Positions 1 through 7,913 of a DNA stretch of 64,000 nt are shown here, one piece after another. Source of the stretch: Tsuneonella sediminis. GTDB taxonomy: Bacteria > Pseudomonadota > Alphaproteobacteria > Sphingomonadales > Sphingomonadaceae. The notes under the pieces are model-generated. The model made no database searches. It saw nothing but the letters and a program-made list of their open reading frames with translations, and was not told the origin of the DNA. The stretch covers positions 744,001-808,000 of the forward strand of contig NZ_JBNCBU010000001.1 of assembly GCF_051912845.1 (NCBI RefSeq). Reading direction: 5' to 3'. Within the stretch, counting starts at the first letter, position 1, and every line of letters starts with the position of its first letter. The translations under genes and the position numbers were made by a program.

Positions 1-33
1 GCGAGCGCCGGCACGATGAAGGCCCATCGCCAT
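1..33 (-). CDS. tolR: TolR N-terminus (partial, runs off window)
   Basis: The stop of tolQ (TGA) shares one base with an ATG at position 33 on the minus strand, giving a TGATG overlap. The eleven visible codons read MAMGLHRAGAR. TolR, the second proton-channel component of the Tol-Pal envelope-division machine, normally follows tolQ directly, so the call rests on position rather than on recognisable sequence. A second ATG two codons later (position 27) could also be the start. Confidence 0.5.
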   Translation of the reverse strand, partial: MAMGLHRAGAR

Positions 34-743
34 CAGAGTGTCTCTATCTCGCGGCTGAGGCTCGCCTGGAAGCGGTCGGCGAAGCGGTGCAGCCGCGCCT
101 CGAACGCATTCACGGCGTGGCTGAACCGGTTGTAGGCGATGACCGCGGGGATCGCGGCGAACAGGCCGATCGCGGTCGCGAAAAGCGCCTCGGATATGCC
201 CGGCGCAACCACCGCCAGCGACGAGTTCTGTTGCTGTCCGATCTGGAAGAAGCTGTTCATGATGCCCCACACCGTGCCGAACAGGCCGACGAAGGGCGCC
301 ACCGAGCCGACGGTCGCGAGGAAGTTCAGCCTTCCGGCAAGCTCGTCGGCCTCGACCGCGACCTGGCCGTGCATTGCGGCGGCGAGACGCTGGCGCAGCC
401 CGTCGCGATCGGTCACCCGCCCGCCCGAGACCGAATGCTTCCATTCACGCATCGCCGCCGAGGCGACCCGGGCACTGGCGATGTCCTTCTTTCCCCGCCG
501 GTTCATCAAGGCGTCGAAGCTGTCGACTTCCCAGAACTCGGTTTCGTATTCGTCGCAGCGCCGGCGGACCGCCGCCATCCGCAGGCTGAAGCTGACGATG
601 ATCATCCACGTCCACACGCTGGCGAGCAGCAGGCCGAGCATGACCGCCTGCACGACGATATCGGCATCGAGAAAAAGCTTTACCGGATCGAGCCGCCCGG
701 GAAGATCGGACGTGGCGGCGGCGAGGATCATCAGGTCGGTCAT
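33..743 (-). CDS. tolQ: TolQ proton channel subunit
   Basis: A 236-residue inner-membrane protein of the ExbB/TolQ family. It forms, with TolR, the proton-driven motor that energises TolA and Pal during outer-membrane constriction. Three membrane segments are visible at about residues 27-52, 140-165 and 182-205. The second contains the conserved run around GLFGTVWGIM typical of the family. The length is normal. It overlaps ybgC by four bases (ATGA) upstream and tolR by one base downstream, so the three genes are translationally coupled in the usual ybgC-tolQ-tolR order. Confidence 0.93.
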   Translation of the reverse strand: MTDLMILAAATSDLPGRLDPVKLFLDADIVVQAVMLGLLLASVWTWMIIVSFSLRMAAVRRRCDEYETEFWEVDSFDALMNRRGKKDIASARVASAAMREWKHSVSGGRVTDRDGLRQRLAAAMHGQVAVEADELAGRLNFLATVGSVAPFVGLFGTVWGIMNSFFQIGQQQNSSLAVVAPGISEALFATAIGLFAAIPAVIAYNRFSHAVNAFEARLHRFADRFQASLSREIETL

Positions 744-1219
744 TCGGTATCCCGGTTGGATTGTACAGCAAAGTTATCGAACGCCGCGCGCCATTCAGCG
801 GGCTGGCGGCGGGGACGCCCCTGCGGGTCGACGAACCCGACCCTGACGGTCTGCTCGGCAACAAGTTCCCCGCCGCGCGTCGCTCGCTGGACGATCCGCA
901 CGCTCGCCGCGCCCATTTCGGTGCAACGGCTCTCGATAAGGATCGTGTCGTCCAGCCTGGCGGGCCGGGCATAGCGAATATGGAGGTCTGCGACTGCGTA
1001 CGCGCCCTCGCCGCTCTCGACGGCGGCGCGCTGATCGATGCCGAGCATCCGCACGAGATCGCTGCGCGCACGCTCGAACCAGCGCAGATAATTGGCGTGA
1101 TACACGATCCCCGACAGGTCGGTATCCTCGTAATAGGCGCGTACGGCAAACAGGTGCCGGGCTCCGTCGATCACGCCGCCGGGAGCCTCCGGCACGGGAG
1201 AGTGGAGATCACCGTTCAT
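740..1219 (-). CDS. ybgC: YbgC-type acyl-CoA thioesterase of the Tol-Pal cluster
   Basis: A 159-residue hot-dog-fold thioesterase. The hallmark YEDTDLSGIVYHANY lies at about residues 30-44. It carries the catalytic Asp of the TD pair (about D34) and the following YH, as in 4-hydroxybenzoyl-CoA thioesterase and E. coli YbgC. The family hydrolyses short- or medium-chain acyl-CoA (or acyl-ACP) in the cytoplasm. Why it travels with tol-pal is still unclear. It is the first gene of the coupled ybgC-tolQ-tolR unit, and the 63 bases upstream (1220-1282) are the only room for a promoter. Confidence 0.92.
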   Translation of the reverse strand: MNGDLHSPVPEAPGGVIDGARHLFAVRAYYEDTDLSGIVYHANYLRWFERARSDLVRMLGIDQRAAVESGEGAYAVADLHIRYARPARLDDTILIESRCTEMGAASVRIVQRATRGGELVAEQTVRVGFVDPQGRPRRQPAEWRAAFDNFAVQSNRDTE

Positions 1220-1282
1220 CGCCGGGCCGCTTAGCGGCAGCGAGACTCGCGTGGCAAGCTTACCATCGTTAACCCGGGCGCT

Positions 1283-1657
1283 TCAGCCGACCATGCGCCC
1301 CAGGGGACGGCCAGCAAAGATATGCGCGTGCAGGTGCGGGACTTCCTGCCCGCCGTGTATCCCCACGTTGTAGAGCACGCGGTATCCCGGTTCGACCAGC
1401 CCCGCTTCGCGCGCAATATGGCCGATGGCACGAGCAAAACCCGCGATCTCGGCATCCGGCGCCTTCGCTGAAAAATCGTCCCAACTCACGTAGGCGCCCT
1501 TGGGCACGACGAGAATGTGCACGGGCGTCTGTGGTGCAATGTCGTGAAAGGCCAGGGCCCACTCGTCCTCGTAGACCTTGTTCGACGGCAGTTCGCCGCG
1601 CAGGACCTTCGCGAAGACGTTCTGGTCGTCGTAAGGCTGGGTCGGGTCGATCGGCAT
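1283..1657 (-). CDS. HIT family nucleotide-binding protein
   Basis: A 124-residue histidine-triad protein. It has the H-x-H-x-H active site at residues 108-112 (HLHAH) and an N-terminus close to bacterial HinT proteins (MPIDPTQPYDDQN). HIT proteins hydrolyse nucleotide phosphoramidates or related adenosine compounds in the cytoplasm. The ATG at 1657 makes a TGATG overlap with the hisE stop; a GTG one codon earlier (1660) would make a GTGA overlap, but the ATG fits the family N-terminus. It is the last gene of the his operon here, probably co-transcribed without sharing the pathway. Confidence 0.9.
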   Translation of the reverse strand: MPIDPTQPYDDQNVFAKVLRGELPSNKVYEDEWALAFHDIAPQTPVHILVVPKGAYVSWDDFSAKAPDAEIAGFARAIGHIAREAGLVEPGYRVLYNVGIHGGQEVPHLHAHIFAGRPLGRMVG

Positions 1658-1974
1658 CACTCGCTCCTCGAAGCTTTTTCATCGAGACCGGAAGTGCCTT
1701 CGCGCCGGTCGAGTTCGGCAAGGACGTCCGCCAGCGGAACGCTCGCTTCTGCCAGGAGGACGAGAAGGTGAAACAGGACGTCCGCCGCCTCGGCGGTGAG
1801 TTCCTCCCGGCTTCCCGCGAGCGCCGCGACCGTCGCCTCGACCGCCTCTTCACCGAACTTCCGCGCGATAACCGGCAGCCCTCGCGCGTGAAGTTGGGCG
1901 ACGTAACTGGCGGCCGCATCGCCGCCCGCAATGCGTCCGGCGATTGTCGTCTCGAGGCGGGCAAGAGTGTCCAT
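1657..1974 (-). CDS. hisE: Phosphoribosyl-ATP pyrophosphatase
   Basis: A 105-residue cytoplasmic enzyme of the all-alpha NTP pyrophosphatase fold. It carries out step two of histidine synthesis (PR-ATP to PR-AMP plus pyrophosphate). The metal-binding helices are visible as ARKFGEEAVE (about residues 37-46) and EAADVLFHLL (about 62-71). I chose the ATG at 1974 because the protein then starts MDTLARLE like other HisE; an open frame extends 12 codons further upstream without family similarity. It is separated from hisF by a micro-gene (2015-2170). HisI is not in the window. Confidence 0.92.
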   Translation of the reverse strand: MDTLARLETTIAGRIAGGDAAASYVAQLHARGLPVIARKFGEEAVEATVAALAGSREELTAEAADVLFHLLVLLAEASVPLADVLAELDRREGTSGLDEKASRSE

Positions 1975-2014
1975 AGCTGCCGGAATGGCGGCGGCTGGCG
2001 GTTCCCGCAAGCCC

Positions 2015-2170
2015 TCAGTCGCGCCGGCGGCGCGATCCGTGCCGGCCGATAATGACGCCGAGTACGCCGATCCCGAACAGTGCGAGCGTCGACGGCTCGG
2101 GGATCATGGCCTGCGCCGCCTGGGCCGGGGTCGCGATGCTCGCAAGGAGGAGGAAACCGGAGATTCGCAT
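2015..2170 (-). CDS. 51-residue signal-peptide plus PEP-CTERM micro-protein
   Basis: A tiny reading frame between hisF and hisE. Residues 1-18 read as a signal peptide (MRISGFLLLASIATPAQA). A PEP-CTERM sorting tail follows at once: IPEPSTLALFG, a hydrophobic helix to about residue 42, then an Arg-rich end (GSRRRRD). Such tails are processed by exosortase in exopolysaccharide-making Gram-negatives. Here almost no mature domain is left between signal and tail. No strong Shine-Dalgarno precedes the ATG at 2170. It may be a real secreted micro-protein or a decayed remnant; the intact tripartite tail argues against chance. Confidence 0.6.
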   Translation of the reverse strand: MRISGFLLLASIATPAQAAQAMIPEPSTLALFGIGVLGVIIGRHGSRRRRD

Positions 2171-2243
2171 GCAATCGGACTGGGCGCCACTGTGCCGCCC
2201 GCCGCAAGGGCCTTGGTCGCCCCGTCCCGGAGCGGGACGACGG

Positions 2244-3005
2244 TCAGCAGCTGCGCGCGGGCAATCCGGCAGCCCGCAAGGCGTCGTGCGCCTCCGCGAT
2301 CGTGTGCCGGCCGAAGTGGAAGATGCTGGCGGCGAGCACGGCACTTGCGTGGCCCAGCGTCACCCCCTCGACGAGGTGCTGGAGGTTGCCAACCCCGCCG
2401 CTCGCGACCACCGGCACGGATACCGCGTCGGCAATCTCGCGGGTGAGCGCGAGGTCGTATCCCGCCTGCGTCCCGTCGCCGTCCATCGAGGTGACCAACA
2501 GCTCTCCCGCGCCCAGCTCGGCGAGCCGCGCGGCATGCTCGACCGCGTCGATATGCGCTGGCTTGCGGCCGCCGTGGGTGTAGATCTGCCAGCCCGCTCC
2601 GCTGCGGCGCGCGTCGACGCTGGCGACCACGCACTGGCTACCGAAGCGGGCGGCGATCTCGCCCACCAGTTCGGGTCTTTGGACTGCCGCGCTGTTCACC
2701 GCGACCTTGTCCGCGCCGGCCAGCAGCAAGGCCCGCGCATCCTCTACCGAACGCACGCCGCCTCCCACGGTAAGCGGCATGAAGCAGACCTCGGCGGTCC
2801 GGCGAACGACATCGAGAAGAGTCCCGCGCCCCTCGTGACTGGCAGAAATGTCGAGAAAACAAAGCTCGTCTGCGCCGGCCTCGTCGTAGGCTCTGGCCTG
2901 CTCCACAGGGTCACCGGCATCCTTGAGATCGACGAAATTCACGCCCTTCACCACGCGACCGTCGCGCACGTCGAGGCAGGGTATCACCCGGATGCGGACG
3001 GTCAT
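2244..3005 (-). CDS. hisF: Imidazole glycerol phosphate synthase cyclase subunit HisF
   Basis: A 253-residue TIM barrel that uses ammonia from HisH to turn PRFAR into imidazole glycerol phosphate and AICAR. The N-terminus VRIRVIPCLDVRDGRVVKG contains the first catalytic Asp (about D12), and SVDARRSG near residue 131 holds the second. The phosphate-binding ASGGVGN motif near residue 205 is intact. The start overlaps the hisA stop by four bases (ATGA). Length and motifs are those of a working enzyme. Confidence 0.96.
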   Translation of the reverse strand: MTVRIRVIPCLDVRDGRVVKGVNFVDLKDAGDPVEQARAYDEAGADELCFLDISASHEGRGTLLDVVRRTAEVCFMPLTVGGGVRSVEDARALLLAGADKVAVNSAAVQRPELVGEIAARFGSQCVVASVDARRSGAGWQIYTHGGRKPAHIDAVEHAARLAELGAGELLVTSMDGDGTQAGYDLALTREIADAVSVPVVASGGVGNLQHLVEGVTLGHASAVLAASIFHFGRHTIAEAHDALRAAGLPARSC

Positions 3006-3730
3006 CGCCGGTTCGCCATGGCGACGGCGGCCGCAAGGTCGAGCCGTCCATCATAGAGCGCGCGTCCGGTGATGACCCCTTCGATACCTTCGTTCGCGTG
3101 CATCGACAGGACGTAGATATCGTCGATACCCTTGACCCCGCCGCTGGCGATCACGGGCAGGTCGACCCGTCGGGCGAGATCGACCGTCGCATCGATGTTG
3201 ACGCCCTTCAGCATCCCGTCGCGTCCGATATCGGTGAACAGCAGGCTGGCGACGCCCGCGTCCTCGAACCGGCGGGCGAGGTCCACCACCGGTATGTCGG
3301 ACACCTCGGCCCAGCCCTCGGTTGCGACCATGCCGTCCCTCGCGTCCACCGCGACGACGATGCCGCCTTCGAATTCCCGCGCCATGTCCTTGACGAACTG
3401 CGGGTCCTGGAGCGCCGCAGTTCCCATGACGACGCGCGCGACGCCGAGGTCGAACCAGGCTTCGACCGCCTCGCGGGTGCGAATGCCCCCGCCAAGCTGA
3501 ACGTAACCCGGAAACGCCTCGACGATGGCCTCGACCGCAGCCCCGTTTTCGGAGCGCCCCGCGAAAGAGCCGTCGAGGTCGACCACATGGAGATGCTCAG
3601 CGCCCGCCTCGGCGAATCGCAAGGCCTGCGCGGGCGGGTCGTCTCCGTAAACGGTCGCGCGATCCATGTCGCCCTCGGCCAGCCGGACCACCTGTCCGCT
3701 CTTCAGGTCGATCGCGGGGAACACGATCAC
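3002..3730 (-). CDS. hisA: HisA ProFAR isomerase
   Basis: A 242-residue TIM-barrel isomerase (ProFAR to PRFAR). The start is a GTG at 3730, giving VIVFPAIDLKSGQVVRL, with the catalytic Asp in PAIDLK. The GTG makes a GTGA overlap with the hisH stop. A much longer open frame extends upstream, but that part is the antisense/alternate frame of hisH and is not coding here. The second catalytic Asp region (FTDIGRDGMLKG) and the phosphate loop ASGGVKG are present. Confidence 0.95.
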   Translation of the reverse strand: MIVFPAIDLKSGQVVRLAEGDMDRATVYGDDPPAQALRFAEAGAEHLHVVDLDGSFAGRSENGAAVEAIVEAFPGYVQLGGGIRTREAVEAWFDLGVARVVMGTAALQDPQFVKDMAREFEGGIVVAVDARDGMVATEGWAEVSDIPVVDLARRFEDAGVASLLFTDIGRDGMLKGVNIDATVDLARRVDLPVIASGGVKGIDDIYVLSMHANEGIEGVITGRALYDGRLDLAAAVAMANRR

Positions 3731-4356
3731 GGTTTCCACTCCAGGAAACGAGCGAGCATCGCCAGCCCGTAGGCCTGGCTCTTTTCGGGATGAAACTGCA
3801 CGCCGAGGATGTTGTCGCGGGCCACAGCGGCGACAAGACCTCCGCCGTGGTCGGTCATAGCCGCCACGTGGCGCCCGTCGGCGGCGGCGAAATGATACGA
3901 ATGGAGGAAATAGGCTTCGCCCGCTTCGACCAGGGTTGCACCATCGCGATGGGGCATCGGACGCACATCGTTCCAGCCCATGTGCGGCACCTTGATCGCC
4001 GGGTCGCTGGACACGATCGGGCGCACCTCCCCGCCAATCCAGTCCAGTCCCTTCGTGACCCCGTGCTCTCGACCCCGCGTGGCGAGGAGCTGCATGCCGA
4101 CGCAGATGCCGAGAAACGGCACTCCGGCCCCGATCACCCGGTCCTCGAGCGCTTCGACGAGGCCGGGCAATGCTTTGAGGCCCTGCGCGCATGCCCTGAA
4201 CGAACCCACGCCCGGCAGAACGATGCGCCGGGCACCTCTCACGATCTTCGGGTCCGCCGTGACGTGCACGTGCCCAGCCCCTGCTGCCCGCAGCGCGTTG
4301 TGAACCGAATGAAGATTGCCCGCGCCGTAATCGATCAGGGCGATCGCTTCCGCCAT
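3727..4356 (-). CDS. hisH: HisH glutamine amidotransferase subunit
   Basis: A 209-residue class-I glutaminase that feeds ammonia to HisF. The nucleophile Cys85 sits in FLGICVGMQ, and the His/Glu pair appears in GVQFHPEKSQ near residues 190-199. The ATG at 4356 gives MAEAIALIDYGAGN, the normal family start; the 50-codon extension upstream belongs to the shadow of hisB. It follows hisB by four bases and overlaps hisA by four. Confidence 0.95.
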   Translation of the reverse strand: MAEAIALIDYGAGNLHSVHNALRAAGAGHVHVTADPKIVRGARRIVLPGVGSFRACAQGLKALPGLVEALEDRVIGAGVPFLGICVGMQLLATRGREHGVTKGLDWIGGEVRPIVSSDPAIKVPHMGWNDVRPMPHRDGATLVEAGEAYFLHSYHFAAADGRHVAAMTDHGGGLVAAVARDNILGVQFHPEKSQAYGLAMLARFLEWKP

Positions 4357-4360
4357 GCGA

Positions 4361-4954
4361 TCAGCCGCCCAGCTGGCCCTTGGTGCTGGGCACCGCGCCG
4401 CCTTTCCGCGCGTCGAGCTCGACCGCCTGGCGCATGGCCCGGGCGAATCCCTTGTAAAGCGATTCGCAGATGTGATGATTGTTGCTGCCGTAGAGCAGCT
4501 CGACATGGAGAGTTATGCCGCACGCCTGCGCCACCGAGTGGAACCAGTGTTCGATCAGCTCGGTATCCCACTCGCCGAGCTTCTCCTGGCTGAACCCTGC
4601 CCGCCAGACCAGATAGGGTCGTCCCGAGATGTCGAGCGCAACCCGCGAGAGCGTCTCGTCCATGGGGGAATAGGCCTGCCCGTATCGGCCGATGCCTCCC
4701 TTGTCCCCGAGCGCCTGAGCAATCGCCTGGCCGAGCGCGATGGCGCTGTCCTCGGTCGTGTGGTGCTGGTCCACGTGCAAGTCGCCGTCGACCCTCATCG
4801 TCACGTCGATCAGCGAGTGGCGACTGAACTGTTCGACCATGTGATCGAGAAAGCCGATGCCGGTTGCGACCGCATAGGCACCGGTCCCGTCGAGGTTTAC
4901 CTCGACGAGGATGGCCGTCTCGCTGGTCGTTCGTTCGATCCGTCCGCTGCGCAT
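4361..4954 (-). CDS. hisB: Imidazoleglycerol-phosphate dehydratase HisB
   Basis: A 197-residue monofunctional dehydratase, without the phosphatase domain of enterobacterial HisB. Manganese-binding histidine motifs are visible: FLDHMVEQFSRH near residue 35, DQHHTTED near 64 and GSNNHHICE near 158. It is the first gene of the his operon hisB-H-A-F-(PEP-CTERM)-E-HIT. The start codon lies only eight bases downstream of a good -10 element, which suggests a leaderless message. Confidence 0.96.
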   Translation of the reverse strand: MRSGRIERTTSETAILVEVNLDGTGAYAVATGIGFLDHMVEQFSRHSLIDVTMRVDGDLHVDQHHTTEDSAIALGQAIAQALGDKGGIGRYGQAYSPMDETLSRVALDISGRPYLVWRAGFSQEKLGEWDTELIEHWFHSVAQACGITLHVELLYGSNNHHICESLYKGFARAMRQAVELDARKGGAVPSTKGQLGG

Positions 4955-4962
4955 GGCACGCG

Positions 4963-4990
4963 CCTATACGCGCGGGAAGCGGGCGCGCAA
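4963..4990 (-). promoter_or_regulatory. Predicted sigma70 promoter of the his operon (leaderless)
   Basis: On the minus strand, TTGCGC (4990-4985) and TATAGG (4968-4963) are separated by 16 bases. Transcription starting six to eight bases after the -10 would begin at or just before the hisB ATG (4954). The same GCGCGTATAGGC core occurs at the ctaC promoter (42357-42362). Confidence 0.5.
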
Positions 4991-5069
4991 GCAATCCGCG
5001 CTTGGGTCCAGCCCGGTTTCACCTTTTGCCGCTTGACCGCGCCGCGCAGCCCCGCCACCTACGAAGGCG

Positions 5070-5582
5070 ATGACCGACGATACGCCCGACAGCCTGATCC
5101 CCTACGACGAGATCGTGCAGGAAGCGCTGCGCGCGGTCGTCGGGCGCGTGCTCGGAGAGGTGGAAGCGGCAGGAGGCACCCTGCCCGGCAACCACCATTT
5201 CTACATCACCTTCAAGACCAACGCCCCCGGCGTTGATATTCCCCGGCACCTGCGCGAACGCTTCACCGACGAGATGACGATCGTGCTCCAGAACAAGTTC
5301 TGGGACCTTCGCGTCGATGAAGATGGGTTCACCGTCGGCCTCACCTTCAACCAGGTGCCCGCCAAGCTGGACATCCCGTTCGGCGCGATCACCGCGTTCG
5401 TCGATCCGGCGGTCGATTTCGGCCTTCAGTTCCAGGCGACCGTGGCCGACATGGCGCCCGAGACGCACGACGCCGCGGAGAACGACGGACAGGGAGACTT
5501 GGAACGCGGGCCTCATCCGGCCGTTACCGATAGCGACGACGGCTCGAATGTCGTCACGGTCGATTTCGGCCGCAAGAAGTAG
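5070..5582 (+). CDS. sspB: SspB-family ClpXP adaptor
   Basis: A 170-residue protein with the alphaproteobacterial SspB fold at about residues 5-125 (for example HFYITFKTNAPGV and NQVPAKLDIPFGAITAF). It ends in an acidic tail and a VVTVDFGRKK end, which in SspB proteins serves as the ClpX-docking peptide. It tethers ssrA-tagged and other substrates to ClpXP in the cytoplasm. It is divergent from hisB with 115 bases between the start codons. Confidence 0.88.
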   Translation: MTDDTPDSLIPYDEIVQEALRAVVGRVLGEVEAAGGTLPGNHHFYITFKTNAPGVDIPRHLRERFTDEMTIVLQNKFWDLRVDEDGFTVGLTFNQVPAKLDIPFGAITAFVDPAVDFGLQFQATVADMAPETHDAAENDGQGDLERGPHPAVTDSDDGSNVVTVDFGRKK

Positions 5583-5631
5583 CCGCGCGGCCTATCTCCA
5601 TCGTGGAACCGCCGCGCCAGAGGGGAGCGGC

Positions 5632-6063
5632 ATGGCAGGCAACACCGGCAAACTGGGCGAACGGATCGCAACGAAGGGCGGCCGGGCGGTCGACAAGGCG
5701 ATCACCAAGGTGACCGGCAACGATCGTGAGGTGATGGGCCCCAGTCCCAATCCGGCGACCAACCTGATCATCCATGACATCCTCCTGCGCGCAGGCGGAC
5801 GATTGATGCGCACGACGCTGGAAAAGGGACTCCTGGCCAATCGTTATGGCAAGCAGAGCGCCAAGAAGATGGTCGACAACCGGTCGGTCACGATGGCGCT
5901 TGCCAGCTATGCGGTTTCCCGGTTCGCGACGCGCTCGATCCCCGGTGCCCTGATCGTGGGGACCGGGCTTGCCGCCAAGACGCTGTATGATCGCAAGCAG
6001 TCCCGCAGGAAGGCCCGGCGCGCCGGCGACAAGGCCCTGCGCGAAACCGAGGATGGAAAATAG
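5632..6063 (+). CDS. Conserved hypothetical protein, possible membrane-associated
   Basis: A 143-residue, strongly basic protein. The ATG at 5632 follows a good ribosome-binding site (AGGGGAG), while the open frame upstream is the sspB shadow. Residues 1-45 are polar with repeated Gly/Lys. A weakly hydrophobic stretch lies at about 100-118 (IPGALIVGTGLAAKTL) and the C-terminus is Arg/Lys rich. I do not recognise the family. It sits between sspB and gmk on the same strand with short gaps, so it is probably co-expressed with gmk. Confidence 0.7.
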   Translation: MAGNTGKLGERIATKGGRAVDKAITKVTGNDREVMGPSPNPATNLIIHDILLRAGGRLMRTTLEKGLLANRYGKQSAKKMVDNRSVTMALASYAVSRFATRSIPGALIVGTGLAAKTLYDRKQSRRKARRAGDKALRETEDGK

Positions 6064-6112
6064 GCACCTTGCAGGGGTTGATTCGCAAGGCCCCTTCCGC
6101 GCAAGAGCGCGC

Positions 6113-6784
6113 ATGACCCCCGGCGACACCCAATCCGAAGCGCTCAAGCGGCGCGGGCTCATGTTCGTGCTCTCCTCTCCGTCGGGAGCGGGCAAGACCA
6201 CGATCAGCCGGATGTTGCTGGAAGCGGACGAGGCCATCAAGCTGTCGGTGAGCGTGACCACACGCGATCCTCGCCCGGGCGAGACTGACGGAGTCCACTA
6301 CCACTTCGTCGACGACAAGACCTTCGACCGCATGGTCGAGGAGGATGACTTCTACGAGTGGGCCCACGTTTTCGGCCACCGTTACGGCACGCCCAAGGGG
6401 CACATCCGCTCGGCTCTGAAGGACGGGCAGGACTTCCTGTTCGACATCGACTGGCAGGGCACCCAGCAGCTCTACCAGAAGGACCGCCAGGACGTCGTCA
6501 GCGTGTTCATCCTGCCTCCGAGCATCGCCGAACTGCGCCGCAGGCTCGAGGCCCGCGCGCAGGACAATCACGACGTGATCCACAGCCGGATGGAGCGCGC
6601 CCGCGCCGAGATCAGCCACTGGGCCGAATACGAGTACGTTGTGATCAACGACGATGTCGACGAGTGCTTCCGCAAGGTCCGCGAGATCCTGCACGCCGAG
6701 CGAATGGAACGGACCCGCCAGACCGGCTTAATCCCCTTCGTCAGGGAACTCATGGGTAGCGAACCGCCACCTCAGGCTGCCTAG
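6113..6784 (+). CDS. gmk: Guanylate kinase
   Basis: A 223-residue cytoplasmic kinase (GMP + ATP to GDP + ADP). The P-loop SPSGAGKTT lies at residues 22-30. The GMP-binding residues follow in SVTTRDPRPGE and GVHYHF, and the lid region RLEARAQDN/ISHWAEYEYV is intact. The ATG at 6113 gives a 14-residue lead before the family start; another in-frame start would be the LM at about residue 17. Length is normal. Confidence 0.95.
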   Translation: MTPGDTQSEALKRRGLMFVLSSPSGAGKTTISRMLLEADEAIKLSVSVTTRDPRPGETDGVHYHFVDDKTFDRMVEEDDFYEWAHVFGHRYGTPKGHIRSALKDGQDFLFDIDWQGTQQLYQKDRQDVVSVFILPPSIAELRRRLEARAQDNHDVIHSRMERARAEISHWAEYEYVVINDDVDECFRKVREILHAERMERTRQTGLIPFVRELMGSEPPPQAA

Positions 6785-6876
6785 CCTTCGCTCTGCCCAA
6801 GGTCGCAGGACAGGCGGCCCGTCCTAATCGGTTCGGTGCTGCCGGACGACAGGGGATCCCGGGCGCGCGGCCCCGG

Positions 6877-7794
6877 TCAATCCCCGATGAACGAGCCGAT
6901 CAGTTCGCGCCCGTCGGTATGCGCGACGTTGAAGATCAGCACCACCTCTTCGCGCGAGGGGCCTGCCAGCGTGCCCACGAACTGACCCTTGAAGCCGTTG
7001 GCGGTGTCGTCGATGCTGCCTGCAAAGGTGCCGCTCGCGTTGACCGTGGCCGAGATGGGCAGGCTCGCGCGCAGGGTCTGCGTCCCGCCGACGTTCTCGA
7101 AAACCTGAATCGTGCCCGTAATCTTCTTGTCGCTCGCGGCGACGGTAAGCGTGGTTGCCGGCGAGCTGAAAACGCCCGGCGGTGTCGTGCCGGGTTTGCC
7201 GCCCGTCACTTCGGTCATTCCGCCGTAAGTCAGGTTGCTCGTGATGTCCGCCGTGGTGGTGACGGTGTTGTAGAACAGCGTCCCCCTGAAAGACCGCAGC
7301 GTGCCGCTGACAGCGTTGAGCACGTAGGACTGCGACTTCTCGTAAGTCACCCGCAGCACGTGCTTGAACGGCAGCTCCATCACCAGCCCGTCGCTCCCGC
7401 GGCGATAGGTCCGTCGCGTCGTCGACGCAGATTGCAGGTGCGCCGCGCCAAACGTCAGAAGCGTCGCGGTGTCGGGCCAGTCGAAGTCGGCACTTTCCGG
7501 CGCAACGTTGTAGGTGATCCTCGCGACGCCATCCCGGCGCGTGCCGTCGCTCCAGGTTTCCGTGCCGCCGTTCGGCGTGAAAAACGCGTAGCTGTACGAG
7601 GTGTTGAGCGCCGAAGCGGTGAACGCCTTCGTGAAGTCGAAGTCGATTGCCGTGGGGGTCGGCGTCGGCGTGGGCGAAGGGGTCGGCGTCGGCGAAGGAG
7701 TCGGCGTCGGCGCGTTGTCGTCGCCTCCTCCACACGAAACCAGAAGGGCACAGCAGGCGGCCGCGGTGAAGAGACTGGGCAAATTTCGGCGCAC
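6877..7794 (-). CDS. Surface lipoprotein with Pro-Thr linker, TbpB-like barrel possible
   Basis: A 305-residue lipoprotein. The signal peptide ends in a lipobox LVSC (lipid Cys21), then Gly/Asp and a PTPTPS repeat linker to about residue 48. The rest is beta-rich with many Thr and Gly. Its end (GTFAGSIDDTANGFKGQFVGTLAG ... GRELIGSFIGD, read in parts) resembles the eight-stranded lobe of TbpB/HpuA-like Slam-exported lipoproteins, in which a GxFxG strand and a terminal GxFxG recur. That assignment is inference; no Slam gene or receptor lies nearby. It is convergent with gmk and separated by 92 bases. Confidence 0.72.
   Translation of the reverse strand: MRRNLPSLFTAAACCALLVSCGGGDDNAPTPTPSPTPTPSPTPTPTPTAIDFDFTKAFTASALNTSYSYAFFTPNGGTETWSDGTRRDGVARITYNVAPESADFDWPDTATLLTFGAAHLQSASTTRRTYRRGSDGLVMELPFKHVLRVTYEKSQSYVLNAVSGTLRSFRGTLFYNTVTTTADITSNLTYGGMTEVTGGKPGTTPPGVFSSPATTLTVAASDKKITGTIQVFENVGGTQTLRASLPISATVNASGTFAGSIDDTANGFKGQFVGTLAGPSREEVVLIFNVAHTDGRELIGSFIGD
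7658..7713. repeat. Short tandem repeat encoding the PT linker
   Basis: Imperfect 18-24 base units beginning GTCGGCGTCGGCG are repeated three times on the plus strand. They encode the PTPTPSPTPTP linker of the lipoprotein on the minus strand. Such repeats are prone to length change without frameshift, since the units are multiples of three. Confidence 0.75.
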
Positions 7795-7913
7795 GATCAG
7801 CGTACTTCCTGTCGGTCTGTCGGCCTGCCATCGCGCAGGTCACGCCGGCAAATAGCCCCGGCAGCCGTCAGCGCAACCCATTTGCGCGGAGTTGCGCCCC
7901 GTTCGTCGAAGCG

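Noticed and set aside
7650..7720. Repeats in the lipoprotein gene as a CRISPR or regulatory repeat array
   Set aside because: Units are short, adjacent, in frame and encode a Pro-Thr stalk; there are no spacers.
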